A DNA stretch of 5,755 nucleotides from Bacteroidota bacterium. GTDB taxonomy: Bacteria > Bacteroidota > Bacteroidia > Bacteroidales > UBA1402. A model generated the notes under the pieces. It searched no databases. It saw only the letters and a program-made list of their open reading frames with translations, and was not told the origin of the DNA. Made by a program: the position numbers and the translations under genes. This document shows, in pieces, positions 1 to 5,755 of the stretch (within the stretch, counting starts at the first letter, position 1; every line of letters starts with the position of its first letter). The stretch lies in contig JAUZOU010000202.1 in the NCBI GenBank assembly GCA_030706285.1, positions 1 through 5,755 of the forward strand, read 5' to 3'.

Positions 1-964
1 GTCTTTGGCACGGCAGCCAGGAAATGTTTGGCGGAGAACGGGCGATAGAGGTGAACGGCAACCAAACCGACTTTTTCTCCCTTGGCTGTCAGATGGTCGA
101 TGCCTTCGCGAAGCGCTTCAGTAGCAGACCCCATCGCAATGACAACCCTGTCAGCATCCGGAGCCCCATAATAGTCGAACAAACCGTATTTACGGCCAGT
201 GAGCTTGCTGATCTCGTCAAGGTAATTTTCAACAACACCAACAACATTATCGTAAAAAGGATTGCTGGCTTCACGTGCCTGGAAATAGATATCCGGGTTT
301 TGGGCTGTACCGCGAAGAACAGGATTTTCAGGATTTAAGGCACGATCACGGAAAGCATTCAATTCCTTCTGGTCAATCAAGGCAGCCACACTATCCTGAT
401 CGATCACTTCGATTTTCTGAATCTCATGAGAGGTACGGAAACCATCAAAGAAATGGACAAACGGGATACGGGATTTGATGGCAGATAAATGTGCTACCGA
501 TGCGATATCCATCACTTCCTGAACAGAACCGGATGCCAACATGGCACAGCCGGTTTGTCTGACGGCCATGACATCTTGATGGTCACCAAAGATAGACAAG
601 GCATGAGAGGCCAATGCCCGGGCAGCTACATGGTAAACGCCGGGAAGCAGTTCACCAGCTACTTTGTACATATTCGGGATCATCAATAGAAGTCCCTGGG
701 ATGCCGTAAAGGTGGTGGCGAGCGCACCAGCTTGCAGTGCACCGTGCATCGCACCTGCTGCTCCGGCTTCCGATTGCATTTCCTGCACCTGTACTTTTTC
801 ACCAAAAATGTTCTTCCTACCAGCTGAAGCCCATTCATCCACATATTCTGCCATCGTGGAGGACGGTGTGATCGGGTAAATGGCAGCCACTTCGCTGAAC
901 ATATATGCCACGTGAGCAGCGGCCTGGTTCCCATCACAGGTCAAATACTTTTTTTCTTTTGTCA
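1..964 (-). CDS. nifJ: Pyruvate:ferredoxin (flavodoxin) oxidoreductase, N-terminal part (partial, runs off left edge)
   Basis: This is the first 321 codons of an enzyme that oxidatively decarboxylates pyruvate to acetyl-CoA and CO2 in the cytoplasm, passing electrons to ferredoxin or flavodoxin. It is a central step of anaerobic fermentation. Seen in the translation: the start MTKEKKYLTCDGNQAAAHVA, then YPITPSS (residues 30-36), QEMQSEAGAAGA (61-72), TASQGLLLMIPNMYK (87-101), VAARALASHALSIFGDHQDV (from 113) and RQTGCAML. By family knowledge, Thr33, Glu66 and Arg116 line up with the thiamine-diphosphate and pyruvate-contacting residues Thr31, Glu64 and Arg114 of the Desulfovibrio enzyme, with a constant offset of two. 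The visible part covers domain I and the start of domain II. The full protein is usually near 1180 residues, so the FeS and C-terminal TPP domains lie beyond position 1. The ATG at 964 is the first after an in-frame TAA five codons upstream. No Shine-Dalgarno is visible. The frame is intact throughout. Confidence 0.96.
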
Positions 965-1034
965 TACAGCTTAAAAATTATAAGTGTTTATTTATTCTTA
1001 TTCATTACCTTAAAAACCACTTTCACCGGCTTCA
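965..1034 (-). other. Short spacer between the ATPase gene and nifJ, no clear promoter or terminator
   Basis: These 70 AT-rich bases separate the ATPase stop from the nifJ start. I found no GC-rich hairpin with a T-run that would end the ATPase transcript. The only box resembling TAnnTTTG is TAATTTTT at 980-973 (read on the minus strand). It sits about eight bases from the nifJ ATG, too close to leave a normal leader, and has no TTTG at the expected upstream distance. Either nifJ uses a divergent promoter here or inside the ATPase 3' end, or it receives read-through from the ATPase promoter. Confidence 0.5.
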
Positions 1035-2228
1035 TCAATATAGAAAGCCGAAAAGCCACAATGGAATCACATTGCCACGACCAGCACCCGGAATATCTAA
1101 AACATACCAAAAGTCCGGATTGTTTTTACCACTCATGGCAGGGCCGCAAATCTGAAACGTCATGTGCTCATTCAATATAAATTGCCTGTCTTTTTTCCCT
1201 TGGTTAACCTTGTTGTCACGATGTGTCGTGTTGTGAAAGAACGTTTCACGGAGGGCTTGTCTGTCAATTTTCAGTTTATCCTGAAGCACATACATCAGGT
1301 TGGTGTTGTGTAGATAAATTTTCGACGGTTTCTTCGGAAAACTTTCCCCTACCGGATAAACCGTATCGATAAGCCGGGCATCCTTCAGATACTTGATGTA
1401 GTTCATAACGGTGGCCCTGGAAATTTCAATTTCGTTGCTCAACTGGCTGATATTGGGGATGCAAGGAGCATCGTGGCCAATCAGGTAAAGTAGCAGGCGA
1501 ATCTTGGACAAATACTTCAGATCGATTTGCTTGATCACCAGCACATCCACCTCAATCATCATGTTCATGGTCTTCAGCAGGTTCTCGGAAAAATTGCGTT
1601 TTTCCAAAAAGAACGGGTAAAAGCCATGATGGATATAGTCCTGAAAATAGTCCGACGGTTTTACTTCCGACAAAATGGAAGCAGCGATTTCTTCATGATG
1701 GTGAAGGATATCATCCAGCGAATAGGACCGGAAATTATTGCCGGACATCAGGTTTAAAAATTCCCTGAAAGAAAAGCCTCTCAGGTTGTACGATTTCACG
1801 ATATCACCCAGAAAGGGATTTTCCTCTTTCAGTCTCATCACAGAAGAGCCGGAAAAAACAAGGTGCAACGCCGGACAGGCATCATAGATAGCCCGAAGCT
1901 CCTGTGACCAATCCGGAGATTTAAACACCTGGTCGAGTAACAGTGTTTTGCCCCCTTCCCGACAGAATTCCCTGGCAAAATCCACCAAACTGTTCTTTGT
2001 AAAATAAAGCTGATTCAGGTTGATGTACAGGCAAGAACGGTCGGTTCCGAATTTTTCTTTGGCGTAATCCAGCAAGAAAGTGGTCTTCCCCACTCCACGG
2101 CAACCTTTAATTCCAATTAGACGGTCATTCCAGTCTATTTCATCCATCAACTGACGACGCACATGTGATTGCACATGCTCCACCAAATACTTGTGCGTGC
2201 GATAAAACTGCTCCAAATACTGTTCCAT
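1035..2228 (-). CDS. AAA-type ATPase of the AAA_14/DUF4143 family, complete, 397 aa
   Basis: This is a predicted cytoplasmic ATP-binding protein of the large family with an AAA_14 core and a DUF4143-like C-terminus, common in Bacteroidota and of unknown cellular role. Seen: Walker A GCRGVGKTT at residues 42-50, a Walker B strand TLLLDQ at 95-100 followed by VFKSPDW, and a sensor-like strand LVFSGSSVM at 123-131. Next come KSYNLRGFSFREFLNL (145-160), a winged-helix-like segment around ISQLSNEIEISRATVMNYIK (260-279), and the closing GNVIPLWLFGFLY, a typical family ending. The protein therefore looks full length. The ATG at 2228 is certain as the first start, because an in-frame TAA directly precedes it. 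Family members normally carry Asp-Glu in Walker B; here it is Asp99-Gln100 (codon CAG), which may weaken hydrolysis or be a subgroup trait. The gene has its own promoter, no overlapping neighbour and no obvious toxin or nuclease partner. Its base composition looks more AT-rich than topB. The family call is firm; the function is unknown. Confidence 0.9.
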   Translation of the reverse strand: MEQYLEQFYRTHKYLVEHVQSHVRRQLMDEIDWNDRLIGIKGCRGVGKTTFLLDYAKEKFGTDRSCLYINLNQLYFTKNSLVDFAREFCREGGKTLLLDQVFKSPDWSQELRAIYDACPALHLVFSGSSVMRLKEENPFLGDIVKSYNLRGFSFREFLNLMSGNNFRSYSLDDILHHHEEIAASILSEVKPSDYFQDYIHHGFYPFFLEKRNFSENLLKTMNMMIEVDVLVIKQIDLKYLSKIRLLLYLIGHDAPCIPNISQLSNEIEISRATVMNYIKYLKDARLIDTVYPVGESFPKKPSKIYLHNTNLMYVLQDKLKIDRQALRETFFHNTTHRDNKVNQGKKDRQFILNEHMTFQICGPAMSGKNNPDFWYVLDIPGAGRGNVIPLWLFGFLY

Positions 2229-2250
2229 TTAGAGGAATTATTTTAGCAGC

Positions 2251-2281
2251 CAAAGATAGCAAGAAAGTTTCGTTTTGCAAA
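2251..2281 (-). promoter_or_regulatory. Bacteroidota-type promoter of the ATPase gene
   Basis: On the minus strand TTTG (2281-2278) is followed by exactly 19 bases and then TATCTTTG (2258-2251). This is a complete match to the known Bacteroidota sigma consensus TTTG-N19-TAnnTTTG. Transcription would start roughly at 2245, leaving a leader of under 20 bases before the ATG at 2228, and no Shine-Dalgarno is present. The placement implies that the ATPase is transcribed independently of topB. Confidence 0.8.
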
Positions 2282-2289
2282 CTCCACTT

Positions 2290-2314
2290 TACAATTTTAG
2301 GTATAAAAATTGCA
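2290..2314. repeat. AT-rich inverted repeat between topB and the ATPase promoter
   Basis: The arms CAATTTT (2292-2298) and AAAATTG (2306-2312) are a perfect 7-base inverted repeat around a 7-base loop. The outer bases extend it to nine pairs if one G-U pair is allowed. A second small palindrome, TGCA-N6-TGCA at 2311-2324, overlaps its edge. The repeat lies eight bases upstream of the -33 box of the ATPase promoter and about 40 bases past the topB stop. It could be an operator-like site or a weak transcript end for topB. Neither is shown, and an AT-rich spacer can form such repeats by chance. Confidence 0.45.
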
Positions 2315-2352
2315 CAAAAATGCAGAAAATGTGATATAATTGCGATGAACGC

Positions 2353-4152
2353 TTATTTTTCAGCACGTTTGACATCATTCACCACACTCGTCACCATGGT
2401 TTTCAATTCGTCAAGAAATTGAGCAGAATCGTATTCTTTCCGTTCGATTTGCCGGAGCTTCTTTTCCCAAAGGCCGGTCAGTTCGGCTGATTTCAGCAAA
2501 TCAACATTGATAAGCCGGATCAATTCGATGCCGGTAGCAGTCGGAAACAGATTCTTCCGTTCTTTCCGGATATAATTACGTTTAAACAGCGTTTCAATGA
2601 TGCTTGCCCGGGTTGATGGCCGCCCTATGCCGTTTTCCTTCAAGGCATCCCGCAATTCTTCGTTGTCGACCAACTTGCCGGCGGTTTCCATTGCCCGCAG
2701 CAACGTGGCTTCCGTATATGGTTTGGGCGGTTGTGTCTGCTTTTCTACCAAATCCGGTACATGCGGGCCTTCCTCGTTCTTTTCAAAAGCAGGCAACGTC
2801 CGTTCCTCATCCTGAGGCTTTCCGGGTATTTCTTCCTCTGTCCCATCCGTGTCTTTGGCCGTCGCCTCTTTTTCAAACACCACCCGCCAGCCAGGTTTAA
2901 GAATCTGTTTACCGGTCACTTTAAACGGAACAGCTTCGACCCGTCCAAGCACCGTTGTGGTCGAGAACTGGCAATCCGGATAAAAGGCGGCAATGAAACG
3001 GCGGGCAATCAAATCATACACCTTGCGCTCTTCAGCCGAAATGTTCATCGGATACACACCGGTCGGAATGATGGCATGATGATCGGTCACCTTACTGTTG
3101 TCAAAGACTTTTTTCGACTTTGGTATGTTTCCTGCCAGTACAGAGGCTGTCAAACCGGCATAGTCTTTCAAGCCCTTCAGGGTCGGCCCCACCTTAGGAT
3201 AAATATCATCGCTCAAAAATGTTGTATCCACCCTCGGATAGGTCGTCAGCTTTTTCTCATACAGTGATTGGATCAGTTTGAGCGTTTCATCGGCCGAAAA
3301 GGCAAATTTCTTGTTGCATTCGACCTGTAGCGAGGTCAGGTCGAACAACCTTGGCGGTGCTTCGGCCCCTTTTTTGGCCGAAACATCGGTTACAATAAAC
3401 GGTGAATGGCTTACCTGTTCCAAAAAGGCCTGGCCTTCTTCTTTCGACGTAAAACGGCCTTTGGTCGCTGAAAACGTCGTATCGCGATAAACCGTTTTGA
3501 GTTCCCAGTAGGTTTGAGGCACAAATTGGTCAATTTCATGCTGACGGTTAACAATCAAGGCTAGCGTTGGCGTCTGTACCCGTCCGATGGACAGTACCTG
3601 CCTGTCTTTCCCGTATTTGACGGTAAAAAGCCGGGTGGCATTCATTCCAAGCAACCAATCACCGATGGCTCTGAGCAATCCGGCCTCATACAACGATTTG
3701 TAGTCTTCCTGAGGTTTGAGGTGAGTAAAGCCATCCCGGATGGCCTCTGTCGTCAGGGAGTTGATCCAAAGCCGGTGTACCGGACAACGGCACCCGGCCT
3801 TTTGCATGACCCACCGTTGGATCAATTCCCCTTCCTGACCGGCATCACCGCAATTGATGACCTCTTCGGCCTCGCTGAACAATTTTTCAATCGTAGCAAA
3901 TTGCTTTTTGTACGTATCATTATCGATCAGCTTGATGCCAAACCGTGGGGGAATCATGGGCAAGGTCCTCAAGTCCCAGTATTTCCATTGATTGGCGTAA
4001 TCATGAGGTTCCTTCAGGGTACACAGGTGACCGAACGTCCACGTAACCTGGTAGCCGTTCCCTTCCATATATCCGTCTCTTTTTTGATTGGCACCCAATA
4101 CGGAGGCAATCTCACGAGCAACGCTTGGTTTTTCCGCGATACACACTTTCAT
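2353..4152 (-). CDS. topB: DNA topoisomerase III (type IA), complete, 599 aa
   Basis: This enzyme cuts and rejoins one DNA strand through a 5'-phosphotyrosine link, relaxing negative supercoils and decatenating replication or recombination intermediates. Seen in order: the TOPRIM start MKVCIAEKPSVARE with Glu7, FGHLCTL (40-46), the second TOPRIM motif CGDAGQEGEL (101-110), SIGRVQTPTLALIV (188-201), and the active-site motif LTTYPRVDTTFLS with Tyr305 as predicted nucleophile. TDHHAIIPTG and IGRPSTRASIIETLFKRNYI follow in the second half. The acidic motif has Asp103, Gly105 and Glu107, so the usual second Asp of DxD is missing. I believe this form occurs in related TopB proteins, but it needs checking. 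The protein ends soon after the core, without the C-terminal cysteine zinc motifs many relatives carry. An ATG at 4227 would add 25 residues before MKVCIAEKPS. I chose 4152 because the TOPRIM domain normally begins there. It diverges from the helicase gene. Confidence 0.95.
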   Translation of the reverse strand: MKVCIAEKPSVAREIASVLGANQKRDGYMEGNGYQVTWTFGHLCTLKEPHDYANQWKYWDLRTLPMIPPRFGIKLIDNDTYKKQFATIEKLFSEAEEVINCGDAGQEGELIQRWVMQKAGCRCPVHRLWINSLTTEAIRDGFTHLKPQEDYKSLYEAGLLRAIGDWLLGMNATRLFTVKYGKDRQVLSIGRVQTPTLALIVNRQHEIDQFVPQTYWELKTVYRDTTFSATKGRFTSKEEGQAFLEQVSHSPFIVTDVSAKKGAEAPPRLFDLTSLQVECNKKFAFSADETLKLIQSLYEKKLTTYPRVDTTFLSDDIYPKVGPTLKGLKDYAGLTASVLAGNIPKSKKVFDNSKVTDHHAIIPTGVYPMNISAEERKVYDLIARRFIAAFYPDCQFSTTTVLGRVEAVPFKVTGKQILKPGWRVVFEKEATAKDTDGTEEEIPGKPQDEERTLPAFEKNEEGPHVPDLVEKQTQPPKPYTEATLLRAMETAGKLVDNEELRDALKENGIGRPSTRASIIETLFKRNYIRKERKNLFPTATGIELIRLINVDLLKSAELTGLWEKKLRQIERKEYDSAQFLDELKTMVTSVVNDVKRAEK

Positions 4153-4188
4153 CTGTTCAACTCTTTTGCCGCCTGGCTTAAAGGAGCA

Positions 4189-4196
4189 CAAAATTA
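4189..4196 (-). promoter_or_regulatory. Candidate -7 box for topB
   Basis: TAATTTTG, read on the minus strand, fits TAnnTTTG and would place the transcript start near 4183, about 30 bases before the topB ATG. The expected -33 position (4219-4216) reads GATG rather than TTTG, so only half of the consensus is present. The box also lies outside the coding region only if the 4152 start is right. Confidence 0.35.
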
Positions 4197-4242
4197 CCAT
4201 TTTTTCTCTCGTTTCCATCATGGACATACCAAATCAAATACC

Positions 4243-4250
4243 GATATTTG
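4243..4250 (+). promoter_or_regulatory. Weak candidate -7 box for the helicase gene
   Basis: GATATTTG differs from TAnnTTTG at one of six fixed positions and would start transcription some 15 bases before the ATG at 4272, a leader length like that of the ATPase gene. No TTTG lies 19 bases upstream. This is a suggestion from position, not a firm call. Confidence 0.22.
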
Positions 4251-4271
4251 TCAACATCATCGCTGTTGCCA

Positions 4272-5755
4272 ATGCCATTGCTCACCGTCTATAAAGCCTC
4301 TGCGGGTTCCGGAAAGACCTGGCGTCTTACCGTGGAATACCTTAAGTTTCTGCTGCAACGCCCGGATGCCTACCGTCATATTCTGGCCGTCACTTTTACC
4401 AATAAGGCGACCAGCGAAATGAAGGAACGCATCCTGAACGCACTTTGGGAAATGAGGCTCATCCATCCTTCAGAAGCACCTGAGGGTATGGCCAAAACGT
4501 TGAGTGAAGAAACAGGCTTGCCTCCGGCGCTGATCAAAGAGAGAGCGATCCAGGCATTAAGGTTGCTGCTGCACGACTACGGCCATTTCCGCGTTGAGAC
4601 GATCGACAGTTTCTTCCAGTCCGTCCTTAGAAACCTGGCACGGGAATTGGGCATCGGCACCGGACTGAACATTGAACTGAACGATGCAGCCGTGTTGGAT
4701 GAGGCTGTTGATGCCGTGCTTGACCACAGCAGCGAAGATCCGTTACTGCTCAACTGGATCACCGATTTCATGGAAGAATCGTACCGGGAAGGGAAAAGCT
4801 GGAAAATTGACAGGGCGCTCAGGAAATTCGGCAAGACCATTTTTCAGGAATTTTTCAAGGAAAAGTCGGTTTTGCTCAACGAAAAGCTTAAAGACAAACA
4901 GTTTCTCGACCGGTATAAAAAGGATTTGCAGGCCTATCAGGCACGTGCGCTGGACCAACTGAAAAAAGCAGCGACAGCCTATTTTTCCAAACTTAAGGAA
5001 AACGGACTGGAGATCAGCGACATCAGCAACGGTAACACAGGTGTCTCCTCCTATTTTCTGAAACTGTCCAACGGTCAGTGCAACAAAGAAATCGCCACTG
5101 GCAAGCGTGTCCAGGAAGCGATGGAGGATCCGGAAAAATGGGCGGCAAAAAAACACCCACGGCACGATGACATTGTCCGGCTTGCGGTATCCGATCTGAT
5201 ACCTTTGCTGAATGAGTCCGAAAAGCTGCGTGCCAATCTCGCACCCGGTATCCACACCTGCAAACTATGCATCAGGCATCTGACCAACGTTGGTTTGCTG
5301 ACGGACATCCACGATGAGGTTCGTGCGCTAAACCATTCCAGCAACCGGTTCCTGCTCTCCGATACGAACGCGCTGCTTCGCAGTCTCATTTCCGAAGAGG
5401 ATACGTCATTTGTCTTTGAAAAAACAGGGACAGAATTCGATCACATCCTGTTCGATGAATTTCAGGATACTTCCCGGATGCAATGGGAAACATTCAAACC
5501 GTTGCTCACCGAATGCCTAGCCAGCGGACACAAAAGCCTGGTGGTGGGTGATGAAAAACAATCCATCTATCGCTGGCGGAATGGAGATTGGCGCATTTTG
5601 GGAAACATCACCGAAGAACTGAAACACTCGGATGTCGGAAAGGAAGTCCTCCGGAACAACTGGCGAAGTGACCAGCTAGTGGTCGATTTCAACAACCGCT
5701 TGTTTCAGACTATTACCAAACTGGTCAATCAGCACCTGAGTGATCAATTCAATCA
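4272..5755 (+). CDS. UvrD/RecB-like (AddA-type) helicase, N-terminal part (partial, runs off right edge)
   Basis: This is a superfamily 1A DNA helicase, probably the helicase(-nuclease) subunit of an AddAB/RecBCD-like double-strand-break processing complex. Seen: motif I at the very start, YKASAGSGKTWRLTVEYL (residues 7-24, Lys15-Thr16); motif Ia LAVTFTNKATSEMKERI (38-54); VETIDSFFQSVLRNLAREL (108-126); motif II FDEFQDTS (394-401); motif III VGDEKQSIYRWRNGDW (from 425); and motif IV LRNNWRSDQLVVDFNNRLF (460-478). About 270 residues separate the VETIDSF segment from motif II, the enlarged 1B region expected in RecB/AddA-like rather than short UvrD proteins. There are 494 codons here. Bacteroidota homologues are usually above 1000 residues, so the second motor half and any C-terminal nuclease domain are outside the window. 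The start at 4272 is supported because motif I begins within nine residues, as in relatives, and no in-frame ATG lies in the spacer. An AddB-like partner may follow downstream but is not visible. Whether it is AddA proper cannot be decided without the C-terminus. Confidence 0.93.
   Translation, partial: MPLLTVYKASAGSGKTWRLTVEYLKFLLQRPDAYRHILAVTFTNKATSEMKERILNALWEMRLIHPSEAPEGMAKTLSEETGLPPALIKERAIQALRLLLHDYGHFRVETIDSFFQSVLRNLARELGIGTGLNIELNDAAVLDEAVDAVLDHSSEDPLLLNWITDFMEESYREGKSWKIDRALRKFGKTIFQEFFKEKSVLLNEKLKDKQFLDRYKKDLQAYQARALDQLKKAATAYFSKLKENGLEISDISNGNTGVSSYFLKLSNGQCNKEIATGKRVQEAMEDPEKWAAKKHPRHDDIVRLAVSDLIPLLNESEKLRANLAPGIHTCKLCIRHLTNVGLLTDIHDEVRALNHSSNRFLLSDTNALLRSLISEEDTSFVFEKTGTEFDHILFDEFQDTSRMQWETFKPLLTECLASGHKSLVVGDEKQSIYRWRNGDWRILGNITEELKHSDVGKEVLRNNWRSDQLVVDFNNRLFQTITKLVNQHLSDQFN

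Noticed and set aside
1035..1200. Possible frameshift or truncation at the C-terminus of the ATPase
   Set aside because: The segment after THRDNKVNQG looked unusual at first, but it continues to GNVIPLWLFGFLY, the usual family ending, so the gene is complete.
972..2311. Direct repeat TAAAAATT at 972-979 and 2304-2311, flanking the ATPase gene like a target-site duplication
   Set aside because: It is eight A/T bases in two AT-rich spacers, easily explained by chance, with no transposase or terminal inverted repeats.
2731..3267. Plus-strand open frame of 178 codons inside topB
   Set aside because: It lies wholly antisense to conserved topoisomerase sequence, with no start signal or domain-like pattern.
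4153..4227. N-terminal extension of TopB by 25 residues from an ATG at 4227
   Set aside because: TopB proteins normally begin directly at M(K/R)xxIAEKPS. The extension is unlike the family and would cover the candidate -7 box.
3721..4422. Plus-strand open frame of 233 codons across the start of topB and into the helicase gene
   Set aside because: It is antisense to the clearly real TOPRIM domain of topB and overlaps the helicase start in another frame. Its translation shows no recognisable motif.
4743..5255. Minus-strand open frame of 170 codons inside the helicase gene
   Set aside because: It is antisense to the 1B region of a well-supported helicase frame and has no recognisable motif.
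1..5755. tRNA, rRNA, CRISPR array, insertion sequence or riboswitch
   Set aside because: No spaced repeat units, cloverleaf-like sequence, transposase motif or long structured leader was seen. Non-coding spacers total only about 310 bases.

Overview
This looks like an ordinary chromosomal stretch from a member of the Bacteroidota (probably Bacteroidales). Three things support that. The promoter in front of the second gene is an exact TTTG-N19-TAnnTTTG match, which is the Bacteroidota housekeeping sigma consensus. Starts lack Shine-Dalgarno sequences. The proteins are of types common in anaerobic Bacteroidota: pyruvate:ferredoxin oxidoreductase, a DUF4143-type ATPase, a compact TopB and a large UvrD/RecB-like helicase. 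Assignment below phylum is not possible from this sequence alone.

Layout. Positions 964 to 1 (minus strand) hold the first 321 codons of a pyruvate:ferredoxin (flavodoxin) oxidoreductase, which runs off the left edge. Positions 2228 to 1035 (minus) encode a complete 397-residue AAA-type ATPase with a C-terminal winged-helix/DUF4143-like part. Its spacer carries an exact promoter and an AT-rich inverted repeat. Positions 4152 to 2353 (minus) encode a complete 599-residue type IA DNA topoisomerase III. Positions 4272 to 5755 (plus) encode the first 494 codons of a UvrD/RecB-like (AddA-type) helicase, which runs off the right edge. topB and the helicase gene diverge from a shared 119-bp spacer.

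Functionally, the right half is DNA maintenance (topoisomerase III and a recombination-repair helicase started back to back) and the left edge is central anaerobic metabolism. The ATPase between them has its own promoter, no visible partner gene and an unusual Walker B (Asp-Gln instead of Asp-Glu), so it looks like an independent unit. I see no tRNA, rRNA, CRISPR array, insertion sequence or clear attachment site. I found no convincing undescribed multi-gene system. The points most worth checking are the ATPase Walker B change, its promoter/inverted-repeat region, and the non-canonical TOPRIM acidic motif of TopB.
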